64,000 nucleotides of DNA from Vreelandella nigrificans (GTDB lineage Bacteria > Pseudomonadota > Gammaproteobacteria > Pseudomonadales > Halomonadaceae): positions 1 to 64,000 of the forward strand of contig NZ_NWUX01000001.1 in the NCBI RefSeq assembly GCF_002374315.1, in the 5' to 3' direction. The position numbers and the translations under genes were made by a program. The notes beneath the pieces were generated by a model. That model did not search any database. It saw nothing but the letters and a program-made list of their open reading frames with translations, and had not been told where the DNA came from. This document shows, one piece after another, positions 11,122 through 19,944 of this stretch (the first letter of the stretch is position 1; every line of letters starts with the position of its first letter).

Positions 11122-12840
11122 ATGATGCTATCAGAGCCTTCGAAAAAATATCGTCCCTTCGTGGCTGTAGAGCTACCCGATCGCCAGTGGCCAAACCAAC
11201 GTATTGAAGTAGCGCCTATCTGGTGCAGCGTTGACTTACGGGACGGCAATCAATCTTTGATTGATCCGATGGATCAAGAGCGTAAGCAGCGGTTATTCGA
11301 TAGGTTGCTTAAAATCGGCTTTAAAGAGATTGAGGTCGGTTTTCCTTCGGCGTCGCAGACTGATTTCGACTTTGTGCGCTCGCTGATAGAGCAGGACAAA
11401 ATTCCCGAAGATGTGACCATTCAAGTGCTGACTCAGGCACGTCCACATTTGATTGAGCGCACTTTCGAGGCCTTAAAGGGCGTCAAAAATGCGATTGTTC
11501 ACGTCTATAACGCCACTGACCCAATGTTTCGTCGAGTGGTGTTTAACGTCGATAAAGCCGAATGTATTCAAATAGCGGTGGACGCCACGGCGCAAATTCG
11601 TGACTTGATGTCAGCTCATCCAGAGACGAATTGGACCTTTCAGTACTCTCCTGAACTGTTTACCACCACCGAGATGGATTTCGCGGTAGAGATCGTCGAA
11701 GCGGTAATGGACGCTTATGGCGCCAGCGCCGATAAACGTATGATCGTCAACCTGCCGGCCACTGTAGAGGTGGCGACGCCAAATAACTACGCTGACCAGA
11801 TTGAATGGTTCTGCCGTCACGTTAAAAATCGTGATCACTTGATCGTTAGCGTTCACCCCCATAATGACCGCGGTACCGGAGTTGCAGCGGCAGAGTTGAC
11901 GCTGATGGCAGGTGCTGACCGTGTGGAAGGGACGTTATTTGGCAACGGTGAGCGTACCGGCAACGTCGATATCGTCACCTTAGCCATGAACATGTATACC
12001 CAGGGTGTCCACCCGCAGCTCGACTTCTCCAATATCACCCCGATCATGCGTGAAGTGGAGTACTGCAACCAACTGCCCGTACATCCGCGCCATCCCTATG
12101 TGGGGGACTTGGTGTTTACCGCTTTCTCCGGCTCCCATCAGGATGCGATTAAAAAAGGCATGGCGGATCGCCGCGCTAACCCTGACGCTGTTTGGGATGT
12201 GCCGTACCTGCCCATTGACCCGTTGGATGTGGGGCGCAGCTATGAGGCGGTGATTCGCGTTAACAGCCAATCGGGTAAAGGCGGTGTGTCTTACCTGCTG
12301 GAGCAGGAGCACGGTATTGAATTGCCACGTCGGCTTTCCATTGAATTTAGCCAGGTGGTGCAAGAAGTAGCTGAGCGCACCGGTAAAGAGATCACCTCGC
12401 AGATGATCTATCAGGCGTTCTTAGATGAGTACCTTGAGAAGCGTGCTCCCTTTGGACTCATTAGCCACCGTCTCTCTTCTGAGCCTGATAGTCCCAAGGT
12501 GACGTTGGAGGCTGTGTTGGAAACCAAGCTAGCAACTGACACTAGTCGTCAAACGTTAAAAGGTGAGGGTAATGGCCCATTAGCTGCTTTTGTTAAAGCG
12601 TTGGTGGCAAATGGGCAAGATGTGGAAATCATCGACTATCACGAGCACTCCCGTGGTCAGGGGGCCGATGCCGAGGCCATCGCCTATGTAGAAGTACGTA
12701 TCGAGGGTAACGCGGTATTTGGCGTGGGGACGGATGAGAGTATTACCAGCGCCTCCATGAAAGGGGTGCTTAGTGCCATTAATCGACACCTTTCTACCCA
12801 AGCTCCTGCTGCGAATGTGACGGTGGAGTCGCTGGGGTAA
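11122..12840 (+). CDS. leuA: 2-isopropylmalate synthase, long (type 2) form
   Basis: LeuA condenses acetyl-CoA with 2-oxoisovalerate, the first committed step to leucine. The 572-residue protein resembles the longer form described in actinobacteria (for example M. tuberculosis) rather than the 523-residue E. coli form. The N-terminus has [18 protein letters not shown] with the catalytic metal ligand. HPHNDRGTG holds the metal-binding histidines, and [10 protein letters not shown] follows. The last 140 or so residues are the leucine-sensing regulatory domain ([12 protein letters not shown]). The frame is open upstream to 11050, inside the channel gene, but the ATG at 11122 has AGGAG seven bases before it. 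I see no leader peptide or attenuator in front. Confidence 0.94.
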   Translation: MMLSEPSKKYRPFVAVELPDRQWPNQRIEVAPIWCSVDLRDGNQSLIDPMDQERKQRLFDRLLKIGFKEIEVGFPSASQTDFDFVRSLIEQDKIPEDVTIQVLTQARPHLIERTFEALKGVKNAIVHVYNATDPMFRRVVFNVDKAECIQIAVDATAQIRDLMSAHPETNWTFQYSPELFTTTEMDFAVEIVEAVMDAYGASADKRMIVNLPATVEVATPNNYADQIEWFCRHVKNRDHLIVSVHPHNDRGTGVAAAELTLMAGADRVEGTLFGNGERTGNVDIVTLAMNMYTQGVHPQLDFSNITPIMREVEYCNQLPVHPRHPYVGDLVFTAFSGSHQDAIKKGMADRRANPDAVWDVPYLPIDPLDVGRSYEAVIRVNSQSGKGGVSYLLEQEHGIELPRRLSIEFSQVVQEVAERTGKEITSQMIYQAFLDEYLEKRAPFGLISHRLSSEPDSPKVTLEAVLETKLATDTSRQTLKGEGNGPLAAFVKALVANGQDVEIIDYHEHSRGQGADAEAIAYVEVRIEGNAVFGVGTDESITSASMKGVLSAINRHLSTQAPAANVTVESLG

Positions 12841-13995
12841 ATGGCGATGCGGCCTTGGCAACTCATCGTGTTAACAGCGATTGTGATCGCAGGGCTGCTA
12901 TCGGCCGTCGCTTCTAACGAGCCGTTTGATTCTCGGCTGGTGCACCTGGAAGTGCGGCGAGCGCTTCCAGCGCTTGCACCAACGCTTGAGCAAGAGTCAC
13001 CCGAGATCAACGCGCTATTTCTCAGCTACGCGGCAGATCAGCCGCTGTGGATGAGTGCCTCGCTAGCGCTATATCGTCACAACGATATAGCGCGGAGTAC
13101 GCTGCTCGACTATGGCTTTTCTCCTCAATTCCAGGAAGTGCTGGTGCGCTTTGGCGCCGATGCGGTGCTACCGGTGAGCTATTTCCGTGACCATGATATC
13201 GCCACGCTGCGTGCCCAGCACTGGGTTGGCGAGCGCTATCAGCAAGTCAGCCGCTGGTGGAGCGATGAGCCGTCGAATGGTGCTGAGATAAATGGTACAG
13301 CCGAAGCCGCAATAGCAGAATTAACTCCCTATCGACGTGGTCAGATGGGCATTGCGTTACTGGAGACCAACGGACACGGGCTGCTCAACCAGTTTGTGAT
13401 AGGCGATGAGGGTAATGTTGAGTGGCTGCAAGGCGAGCGGGTAGTGTCGGGTGTGGGGGATTTCTTCACTAGTGGTTTACGCGATTTGGAAAGCCAGTGG
13501 AGACGCGGTGAGGCAATAGGCGCCAGTGACCTTGGCTGGGCTGGCGTTGATATATTGGTGATGGCCAGTACTGTCAAAGTGTTAAAAGCAGCTCGAACTG
13601 CACGTGCTGCCCGAGTAGGCAGCGTTGAAGCTCAGGGTACACGTGCAGGACTGCAGCAAGGAATCATTGCCTCTGGCGGTCGTTTCTCCACGCTGCCGCG
13701 CATGGCCAAGATTGCTGCGGTGGCTACCACCGGTTATGTGGTCGTTCGCCACCCGAGTCTAGTCAGTGCCTTAGGTGCTAACCTGTCTCAATGGCTAGGC
13801 TGGCCAACATGGCTTGGGCAGTTTCTTATCTGGCTCATTGTGCTATTGCCGGTGTTGATCATTACCCGGTTTATCTACCGCTGGCTGCTTACGCCATTGT
13901 TATGGTTACTGATGCCATTGATGCGGGTGTGTTTTAGGGCCGCTAGCCGTTCACGTGCCAGCCGAACTCAAGAGCAGTCCAAGGAGCTCGGCTAG
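12841..13995 (+). CDS. unknown membrane-anchored protein coupled to leuA
   Basis: I do not recognise this 384-residue protein. It has an uncleaved-looking N-terminal hydrophobic segment (about residues 8-26) and a long soluble region probably in the periplasm. A small-residue, amphipathic stretch (about 240-275, VKVLKAARTARAARVG) follows, and two strongly hydrophobic segments near the C-terminus (about 327-364) precede a basic tail. The start directly abuts the leuA TAA, with GGGG just upstream; an ATG two codons later (12847) has better spacing to that GGGG and may be the true start. Tight abutment suggests co-transcription with leuA, but nothing in the sequence links it to leucine synthesis. 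The last gene before a change of strand. Confidence 0.8.
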   Translation: MAMRPWQLIVLTAIVIAGLLSAVASNEPFDSRLVHLEVRRALPALAPTLEQESPEINALFLSYAADQPLWMSASLALYRHNDIARSTLLDYGFSPQFQEVLVRFGADAVLPVSYFRDHDIATLRAQHWVGERYQQVSRWWSDEPSNGAEINGTAEAAIAELTPYRRGQMGIALLETNGHGLLNQFVIGDEGNVEWLQGERVVSGVGDFFTSGLRDLESQWRRGEAIGASDLGWAGVDILVMASTVKVLKAARTARAARVGSVEAQGTRAGLQQGIIASGGRFSTLPRMAKIAAVATTGYVVVRHPSLVSALGANLSQWLGWPTWLGQFLIWLIVLLPVLIITRFIYRWLLTPLLWLLMPLMRVCFRAASRSRASRTQEQSKELG

Positions 13996-14071
13996 TTAAG
14001 GCCCGTGTGTATGTGACTTACGGACGAGCCCTATAATCGGCGCTATGAGCGACTCACCAGCTATCCCTGCC

Positions 14072-14116
14072 AGCTACCAAGTCCGTAGCTACCAAGTCCG
14101 TAGCTACCAAGTCAGG
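14072..14116. repeat. three 15-bp tandem repeats inside a mini-ORF
   Basis: AGCTACCAAGTCCGT occurs at 14072-14086 and 14087-14101, with a third copy at 14102-14116 ending CAGG. They lie in a 24-codon frame (14045-14119) reading MSDSPAIPAS followed by three SYQVR units and TGA. Past the stop the frame continues without meaning I recognise. The 201 bp between 13995 and 14197 otherwise holds nothing I can name. It could be a decayed gene start or a non-coding spacer. Confidence 0.85.
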
Positions 14117-14196
14117 TGATTCCCCGCCTTCAATGAACGTGCCTGCGTTACGAATAAGGCCACACTTTCACTTCCATGGTTTTGCCATTCATAACG

Positions 14197-15219
14197 TCAC
14201 AGTGGCGTTTTACTCCCTCTGCCGGGCACTTCCCGCACGAGGCGCGGCATTAAGAATCCGGGTAAATGATCGCGCAATTGAGTGACCAATGTGCGTGCTT
14301 CATCATCGGGTACGTTAAAGTGGGCGGCACCCTGCACTGGGTCTAATACATGCAGGTAATAGGGCAGAACTCCTGCTTCAAATAGCCGTTCAGATAGTGT
14401 CTCTAAGGTGGCTACATCGTCGTTTACACCACGTAGCAGTACGCTTTGGTTAAGTAGCGTAGCGCCTGCTTGCTTAAGGCGCGTGCAGGCATCCATCACC
14501 GCTTGGTCAATTTCATTGGCGTGGTTAATATGCAGCACCACGACTTTTTGCAAACGAGTTGACGATAGCCAGCCAAGTAGGTCGTTATCAACGCGGTCTG
14601 GGATTACCACTGGCAGGCGGGTATGGATGCGCAACCGTTTCAGGTGCGGGATACTTTCAAGCTGTTCGACAAGCCATGACAGCTGGCGGTCGTTGGCAGC
14701 AAGCGGGTCGCCACCGGACAAAATCGCTTCATGTATAGAGGTGTTCCCTCGCAAGTAATCAAGTGCTTCCTGCCACTGGGCACGTGAAGGCGAATTATCA
14801 CTATAGGGAAAGTGGCGCCTAAAGCAGTAGCGGCAGTTAATCGCGCAGTTGGGGCTGGCTATTAATAGTACGCGGTTTGCATACTTATGAATCAACCCTT
14901 TAACGGGTAGATGATCGGCTTCTTCCAGCGGATCTGTAACATAGCCGTGAGGCGTTAGCATTTCATCGCTAATGGGGAGAACTTGGCGGAGCAGTGGGTC
15001 ATCAGGGTTATTGGCCTTAATTCGTGCCAGGTAGGCTTCGGGCACGCAAATATCAAACTGCAGGTGCCCTGCGTGAGCACCAGCTAGCCACTGGTCGCTC
15101 AAACCTAGCCGTTTGCAAAGGGCATTAGGGTCGCGGATCGCCTGGGAAAGTTGCTGCTGCCATGAGACTGGTGCCTGGGCAGACGTGCACTTACCAGCGA
15201 TAATGATGTTCTCCTGCAA
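14197..15219 (-). CDS. epmB: EF-P lysine 2,3-aminomutase EpmB
   Basis: EpmB is a radical SAM enzyme that turns (S)-alpha-lysine into (R)-beta-lysine for attachment to elongation factor P. The cluster motif CAINCRYCFRR has the CxxxCxxC spacing. LLHINHANE-type and QGAAHFNVPDDEAR tracts match the E. coli protein. The frame is open to 15309, but the best start is TTG at 15219: AAGGAGGG stands just before it, and it gives 340 residues against 342 in E. coli. Upstream in-frame ATGs (15309, 15288) would add about 30 residues with no family counterpart and would run into the efp leader. It is divergent from efp, the gene for its final target. Confidence 0.93.
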   Translation of the reverse strand: MQENIIIAGKCTSAQAPVSWQQQLSQAIRDPNALCKRLGLSDQWLAGAHAGHLQFDICVPEAYLARIKANNPDDPLLRQVLPISDEMLTPHGYVTDPLEEADHLPVKGLIHKYANRVLLIASPNCAINCRYCFRRHFPYSDNSPSRAQWQEALDYLRGNTSIHEAILSGGDPLAANDRQLSWLVEQLESIPHLKRLRIHTRLPVVIPDRVDNDLLGWLSSTRLQKVVVLHINHANEIDQAVMDACTRLKQAGATLLNQSVLLRGVNDDVATLETLSERLFEAGVLPYYLHVLDPVQGAAHFNVPDDEARTLVTQLRDHLPGFLMPRLVREVPGRGSKTPL

Positions 15220-15267
15220 AAAGCCCTCCTTCGGGTTATCATGCGCGCACAGTTGAAGAACGATATA

Positions 15268-15284
15268 GCGAAGCGTGGCTTCGC
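15268..15284. other. short perfect hairpin in the epmB-efp spacer
   Basis: GCGAAGC (15268-15274) and GCTTCGC (15278-15284) form a 7-bp stem with a GTG loop in the 101-bp divergent region. It may sit in the efp leader RNA or be an operator-like site; nothing in the sequence decides. Confidence 0.35.
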
Positions 15285-15320
15285 GCATTATGCTACTGAA
15301 ATAAAACATTGAGAGGCACT

Positions 15321-15887
15321 ATGGCGAACTATTCTACCAACGAATTCAAGGGCGGTTTGAAAGTAATGCTCGACGGCGATCCCTGTTCGATCGTTGAGAA
15401 CGAACTAGTTAAGCCAGGTAAGGGGCAGGCGTTTAACCGCGTTAAGCTACGTAACCTGATGACTGGTCGTGTGGGTGAGCGTACTTTCAAATCTGGTGAT
15501 TCGCTGGAAGGCGCCGATGTCATGGATTTGGAGATGGAGTATCTCTACACCGATGGTGACATGTGGCACTTCATGAAAACCGATGGCTCCTTCGAGCAGT
15601 ACGCTGTGGAAAAGAAAGCCTTGGGGGATACCGTTAAATGGCTTAAGGAGCAGGTTCCTTACACCATTACGCTGTGGAATGACAAAGCAATCTCTGTCAC
15701 ACCGCCCAACTTTATTGAGTTGGAAGTCGTTGAGACTGATCCAGGCTTGAAGGGTGATACAGCCCAGGGCGGCTCCAAGCCTGCTACGCTTTCATCCGGT
15801 GCTGTTGTACGTGTACCACTGTTTATCAATCAGGGTGAAGTGCTAAAGATTGATACCCGCTCAGGTGAGTATGTATCGCGCGCTTAA
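15321..15887 (+). CDS. efp: translation elongation factor P
   Basis: EF-P rescues ribosomes stalled at consecutive prolines. The 188-residue product has the same length as E. coli EF-P. The modified loop reads KPGKGQAF, placing the acceptor lysine at residue 34, the position that receives beta-lysine. The C-terminal signature ends in [11 protein letters not shown]. The ATG at 15321 follows GAGAGG at good spacing; a TTG at 15309 in the same frame is not needed. The modifiers epmB and epmA flank the gene, so lysine-type modification is expected here rather than the rhamnose type of Pseudomonas. Confidence 0.98.
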   Translation: MANYSTNEFKGGLKVMLDGDPCSIVENELVKPGKGQAFNRVKLRNLMTGRVGERTFKSGDSLEGADVMDLEMEYLYTDGDMWHFMKTDGSFEQYAVEKKALGDTVKWLKEQVPYTITLWNDKAISVTPPNFIELEVVETDPGLKGDTAQGGSKPATLSSGAVVRVPLFINQGEVLKIDTRSGEYVSRA

Positions 15888-15926
15888 TCACTGATTGATC
15901 AATAAGTCACGTAAGAGCCTAGCCCA

Positions 15927-15956
15927 TAAAGCCACGCTGTACGCTGCGTGGCTTTA
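15927..15956 (+). terminator. hairpin terminator after efp
   Basis: TAAAGCCACGC (15927-15937) pairs perfectly with GCGTGGCTTTA (15946-15956) around an 8-base loop. The right arm includes TTTA, followed by TTAC, a short U-tract. It stands between efp and epmA, so epmA probably has its own promoter or depends on read-through. Confidence 0.65.
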
Positions 15957-15976
15957 TTACGTTGGGGAGAGAAGAA

Positions 15977-16957
15977 ATGACGGTTAACTGGCGGCCGACA
16001 GCCTCAATTGAAACTTTGCGCGAGCGTGCGCGCTTAATAGCTACTGTGCGGGCTTTTTTTGCTGAGCGCGGCATCCTGGAAGTGGAAACGCCGGTATTGG
16101 GGCAGGGGGGGAGCACTGATGTGCATCTGGTGTCGCTTTCCACTCGGGCGCGTACTGATAAAGGCCAGCGTAGGCTGTGGCTGCAAACCTCACCAGAGTT
16201 TCATATGAAGCGCCTGCTAGCGGCGGGTAGTGGACCGATCTTTCAGCTTGCCAAGAGCTTCCGCGATGGTGAAGTGGGGGGGCGCCACAATATCGAATTT
16301 ACTATGCTGGAGTGGTATCGCCCAGGGTTTACGCTTGCGCAGCTGATTGATGAAACCACCACGCTGGTTGCCACTGTGCTGCCAAGCTTTGCGGGCCCAG
16401 TGGTGCACTATCGCTATCGAGAACTATTTCATACCCACCTGTCGATTGACCCGTTTACTACCTCACTTGATGCATTGCGGACGTTGGCAGCAGAGCGTGG
16501 CCAAATGTCTATTCATGCATTAAAAGAAGAGGGGCGAGATACTTGCCTGGATCTATTAATGAGCATGGTAATTGAACCGCAGCTTGGCCAGAATGAACTA
16601 AGCGTGGTGGTAGATTACCCTGCTAGTCAGGCGGCCCTGGCGCGTCGCCATCAGGATGCGGATGGCGAGTGGGTAGCCTCGCGGTTCGAGCTTTATCTAA
16701 ACGGTATTGAGCTGGCAAATGGCTATGATGAGCTAACCGATGCCGAGGAGCAGCGTCTGCGGTTTAGTGAAGATAACACTGAGCGACAGCGCTTGGGCTT
16801 GCCGGAAGTAGATGTGGATGAGCATCTGTTAGCCGCGCTGCAACACGGTATGCCTGAAAGTGCGGGTGTGGCGCTAGGAGTGGATCGTCTGCTGCAGCTG
16901 GCACTGGGTAAAGCACGCCTGGAAGACGTGCTCACGTTTTCAACACCTAACTGCTAA
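15977..16957 (+). CDS. epmA: EF-P beta-lysine ligase EpmA (PoxA/GenX)
   Basis: EpmA is a shortened class II lysyl-tRNA synthetase paralogue that attaches (R)-beta-lysine to Lys34 of EF-P. The 326-residue protein (E. coli 325) has class II motif 2 (QTSPEFHMKRLL and FRDGEVGGRHNIEF) and motif 3 (GVALGVDRLLQLALG), but lacks the N-terminal anticodon-binding domain of true LysRS. The ATG at 15977 has GGGGAGAGAAG upstream; the frame also opens with a TTG at 15962, which is less likely. Its stop is only 3 bp from the end of the convergent psd gene. Confidence 0.95.
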   Translation: MTVNWRPTASIETLRERARLIATVRAFFAERGILEVETPVLGQGGSTDVHLVSLSTRARTDKGQRRLWLQTSPEFHMKRLLAAGSGPIFQLAKSFRDGEVGGRHNIEFTMLEWYRPGFTLAQLIDETTTLVATVLPSFAGPVVHYRYRELFHTHLSIDPFTTSLDALRTLAAERGQMSIHALKEEGRDTCLDLLMSMVIEPQLGQNELSVVVDYPASQAALARRHQDADGEWVASRFELYLNGIELANGYDELTDAEEQRLRFSEDNTERQRLGLPEVDVDEHLLAALQHGMPESAGVALGVDRLLQLALGKARLEDVLTFSTPNC

Positions 16958-16960
16958 TGG

Positions 16961-17794
16961 TTAGGGTGTACCCAGCGTTTGGCCCATCTCCACCTTTGCA
17001 CCAAGAGGGTTATTTTCAAAGGTGACTGGCTCGGCAAAGCACATTACTACCGTGGAGCCTAGCTTAAAACGGCCCATCTCTGCGCCTTTTTCCAGGATGA
17101 CTGGCTGGCCGAACTTCATACGCTGGGGATGACCGGAAAGCGGTGTTACCTGGCCTGCCCAGACGGTTTCGATAGCGGCGACGATCATCGCGCCGACTAG
17201 CACCATAGCCATGGGGCCGTGCTCAGTATCGAAAATACATACTAGGCGCTCGTTGCGGGCAAACAGGCCTGGCACATAGTTAGCAGTTGCCTGGTTAACC
17301 GAGAAAAGCCTTCCTGGTACATAGATCATTTCCCGTAGTGTACCGCTCACCGGCATATGTACCCGGTGGTAGTCTCTGGGGGAGAGATAGACAGTGGCAA
17401 AACTTCCGCCCATAAACTCTTCAGCCAGTGTGCAATCGCCACCCAATAACGTTTGAGCGGAGTAAGTGTGCCCTTTGGCTTGCACCAATTGGCCTGCGGT
17501 TAGGCGGCCATACTGGGAGAGCGTGCCATCGGCGGGGCTTAGTAGGCCCCCGCCTAGTGGGCGGGCATCGGCCTTTAGCGCCCTGGTGAAGAAATCGTTG
17601 AACGTGGCGTAGGCGGTGGGGTCTGGTTCCAGCGCTTGGCTCATATCGACATTAAAGCGCTTGATAAACGCCTTGATCAGGGTGTCTTTTACCCAGGGGT
17701 TATCACACTGGGCGAATTTGCCTGTCAGGCGCGAGAGCGCGTGGTGGGGCAATGGATATTGGAGTAGCGAAAAGGCTTTTTGAGAAAGGGTCAC
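16961..17794 (-). CDS. psd: phosphatidylserine decarboxylase
   Basis: Psd makes phosphatidylethanolamine from phosphatidylserine at the inner membrane. It is a pyruvoyl enzyme made by self-cleavage; the cleavage site LGST is visible near the C-terminus in [14 protein letters not shown], so the alpha chain will be short. Other family tracts are [11 protein letters not shown] and [13 protein letters not shown] with the catalytic histidine. The frame is open upstream into the rhodanese gene; I place the start at GTG 17794 (277 residues, MTLSQKAF after initiation), 10 bp past the rhodanese stop, though its ribosome binding site is weak. A TTG a few codons upstream is an alternative. The rhodanese-psd pairing is also known from Pseudomonas. 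Confidence 0.93.
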   Translation of the reverse strand: MTLSQKAFSLLQYPLPHHALSRLTGKFAQCDNPWVKDTLIKAFIKRFNVDMSQALEPDPTAYATFNDFFTRALKADARPLGGGLLSPADGTLSQYGRLTAGQLVQAKGHTYSAQTLLGGDCTLAEEFMGGSFATVYLSPRDYHRVHMPVSGTLREMIYVPGRLFSVNQATANYVPGLFARNERLVCIFDTEHGPMAMVLVGAMIVAAIETVWAGQVTPLSGHPQRMKFGQPVILEKGAEMGRFKLGSTVVMCFAEPVTFENNPLGAKVEMGQTLGTP

Positions 17795-17804
17795 AGTAAT
17801 ATCT

Positions 17805-18647
17805 TCATTTTTCAATCGGAGTGTCGTCGCGGTTGCCCCATTCGCCCCAGGAGCCTGCATAACCGCGCATATTAAAGCCCAGTGCCTTGCCTACCAACCA
17901 AGTAAAGCTGCTGCGATGGTGGCTCTGGCAGTGGGTGGCAATTTCCATTTCCGGCGTTAGGCCGAGTGCTCCTAGCTCCGTAATGAGCTCGGCGTAGTCG
18001 CGGATGCGTAGTGCGCGGTTGCGATCCATTGCGTGCAGCCAATCCATATTGACGGCACCCGGTATATGGCCTAGATGCTTATTGTTACCGCGTATACCAT
18101 CGTACTCATCTTTGGAGCGGGCATCCCATACCGCAAACTGCTTATCACCGAGCTTTGCTTTAATCTCGTCGCAGGTAATGGCCACCTGCGGATTGAGTAT
18201 TTCGGCATGATATTCACTGGAGGTGGGGGCGACTGGCTCGACACTCTGATCAAAGCCCGCATCGCGCCATGCGTGAATGCCGCCATTCAGGTAGGAGTAA
18301 CGGGTATGTCCGATTAACTCCAATGTCCATAGTAGCCGTGCTGCCCAACCGCCACCTTCATCATCGTAGGCCACCACGTGGGTATCGCGGGTTAGGCCAA
18401 GCGCACTAAATAATTGTGACAGGAACTCAACCGTGGGCACTTCGTTGGGCACTGGCCCTTCGCCGCGCATCAGGTAGCGAAAATCAAGATAAATGGCACC
18501 CGGTATATGGCCCTGACGGTAGCTGTCACCATTCGCCGGTACATCAATGATTAGCAGCTGCGGGTCATCTATATGCTGCAGCAGCTGTTCGGGTTCAACA
18601 ATTAACGGCAGTACATTGGTTTCCGATGAGTGACTGACGGTGCTCAT
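17805..18647 (-). CDS. thiosulfate sulfurtransferase (rhodanese, RhdA type)
   Basis: The 280-residue protein has two rhodanese domains. The N-terminal one is inactive. The C-terminal one has the active loop CQSHHRSS, very like the CQTHHRS loop of Azotobacter and Pseudomonas RhdA, with the persulfide-forming cysteine first. Such enzymes move sulfane sulfur from thiosulfate to cyanide or other acceptors; the natural acceptor here is not known. The ATG is preceded by AGGGAG. It is upstream of psd on the same strand. A six-copy 15-bp repeat array (18686-18775) separates it from rsgA, so it may have its own promoter. Confidence 0.9.
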   Translation of the reverse strand: MSTVSHSSETNVLPLIVEPEQLLQHIDDPQLLIIDVPANGDSYRQGHIPGAIYLDFRYLMRGEGPVPNEVPTVEFLSQLFSALGLTRDTHVVAYDDEGGGWAARLLWTLELIGHTRYSYLNGGIHAWRDAGFDQSVEPVAPTSSEYHAEILNPQVAITCDEIKAKLGDKQFAVWDARSKDEYDGIRGNNKHLGHIPGAVNMDWLHAMDRNRALRIRDYAELITELGALGLTPEMEIATHCQSHHRSSFTWLVGKALGFNMRGYAGSWGEWGNRDDTPIEK

Positions 18648-18685
18648 GTACGGCTCCCTGTCTCTATAATTTAAGGCTATTTAGG

Positions 18686-18775
18686 AGTTAAGGCGATAGA
18701 GCCTAAAGTGATAGAACTTAAGACGTTAGCACTTAAGACGTTAGCACTTAAAGCGATAGCACTTAAGACGCTAGC
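18686..18775. repeat. 15-bp tandem array, six copies, between rsgA and the rhodanese gene
   Basis: Six consecutive 15-bp units start at 18686, 18701, 18716, 18731, 18746 and 18761. The units at 18716 and 18731 are identical (ACTTAAGACGTTAGC); 18746 and 18761 differ at one to three bases and the first two are more diverged. The array begins 3 bp beyond the rsgA stop and fills nearly the whole spacer upstream of the rhodanese gene. Read from rsgA it carries TAG and TAA triplets again and again. It is the longest member of a set of short tandem duplications found after stop codons in this window. Confidence 0.92.
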
Positions 18776-18777
18776 AA

Positions 18778-19797
18778 CTATGTGTTCAAGCTATCAAGAA
18801 TGCGCCGATAGCTGGTAAAGCGCTCTGGATGAATCTTGCCTGCCTCTACTGCTTCGAGTAAAGCGCAACCTGGCTCATTGCGGTGTCTGCAGTCGCGGAA
18901 GCGGCAGTGACCGAGGTATGGATGAAATTCAATAAAGCCATCGGTGACTTCCTGCTCATCTAAATGGATCAGGCCAAACTCACGAATACCCGGAGAATCG
19001 ATCAGCTCGCCGTTACTCACCTCGTCGCTACGCATGGCATATAGCCTAGCCGTGGTGGTGGTGTGGGTACCCTTGCGCGAGTCTTCTGACAGAGCGCCAA
19101 TGCGCAAGGTTTCATCGGGCAGCAGTAGATCAATGAGCGATGATTTGCCCACACCGCTTTGGCCTACAAACACCGAAGTACGGCCTTCCAATTGCTGGCG
19201 CAGTGCATCCAAGCCTGCTGGATTAGCTGTGGTGGTGCGTACCACGGGGTAGCCTAGCTGGTGGTAGCGCTCTAATAACTGACCTAGCTCACCGCCATCT
19301 TCGGGCAGCAGGTCGGTTTTATTGAGCACCAGTACCGGTGCAATACCGGTGGCCTCGGCGGCGACCAAGTAGCGGTCAATCAGGTTTGGGTGAGGTGCAG
19401 GCTCGACGGCAAATACGATCAGCAACTGATCAATATTGGCGGCGACGGGCTTTAATTGCCCGCGGGCATCTGGGCGCTTCAGGATGCTATCGCGCTCTTC
19501 ACGTGCGACGACGACTCCAGAGCCATCCTGGGCTGCTCGCCAAATTACCCGGTCGCCGGTGACTAAGCCATCGAGGTTGGCGCGTAGGTGGCAGCGTACG
19601 GGCGTGCCGTCAGCATTGCGCACTTCCAGTGTGCGGCCGAAATGAGCCATTACTCGGCCCGGCTGTTCGGGGCCGTACTCACCCGCGGAGAGTTTTTCAG
19701 CATCTTGAACGTCGCGCTTTTCAGCACGTTGGGCACGTTCTGCTTGAATCTTCTCGACCCGCCACTGCTGCTGACGGCTTAATTTACGTTTGCTCAT
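18778..19797 (-). CDS. rsgA: ribosome small-subunit-dependent GTPase RsgA
   Basis: RsgA helps the last steps of 30S subunit maturation and hydrolyses GTP when bound to it. The 339-residue protein shows an OB-fold N-terminus, then a circularly permuted GTPase with G4 (NKTD) ahead of G1 (GQSGVGKSSL) and G3 (DSPG), and a zinc-binding tail with CRFRDCRHRNEPGC. The frame opens with a GTG at 19803, but the ATG at 19797 (MSKRKLSRQQQ) matches the family start. It is divergent from orn, as in E. coli, across about 150 bp. Confidence 0.95.
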   Translation of the reverse strand: MSKRKLSRQQQWRVEKIQAERAQRAEKRDVQDAEKLSAGEYGPEQPGRVMAHFGRTLEVRNADGTPVRCHLRANLDGLVTGDRVIWRAAQDGSGVVVAREERDSILKRPDARGQLKPVAANIDQLLIVFAVEPAPHPNLIDRYLVAAEATGIAPVLVLNKTDLLPEDGGELGQLLERYHQLGYPVVRTTTANPAGLDALRQQLEGRTSVFVGQSGVGKSSLIDLLLPDETLRIGALSEDSRKGTHTTTTARLYAMRSDEVSNGELIDSPGIREFGLIHLDEQEVTDGFIEFHPYLGHCRFRDCRHRNEPGCALLEAVEAGKIHPERFTSYRRILDSLNT

Positions 19798-19944
19798 GAC
19801 CACCCGTTGCTCGGTACAATAGGGGCATTGTACCCACCTGGGTGGCCTACTGTCCTGTATAGGGTTCGGGTTAGGGTAATATAAGCCACACTTTTACTTA
19901 ATTCGCCGTCTTTTGAGGGCGAAAATGGCCAAGGAATGAAAGCA

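Noticed and set aside
16943..16969. Inverted repeat across the epmA and psd stop codons
   Set aside because: Stem has a bulge and no T-run on either strand; too weak to call a terminator.
18686..18775. Possible CRISPR array
   Set aside because: Units are contiguous 15-mers without unique spacers, and no cas genes are near.
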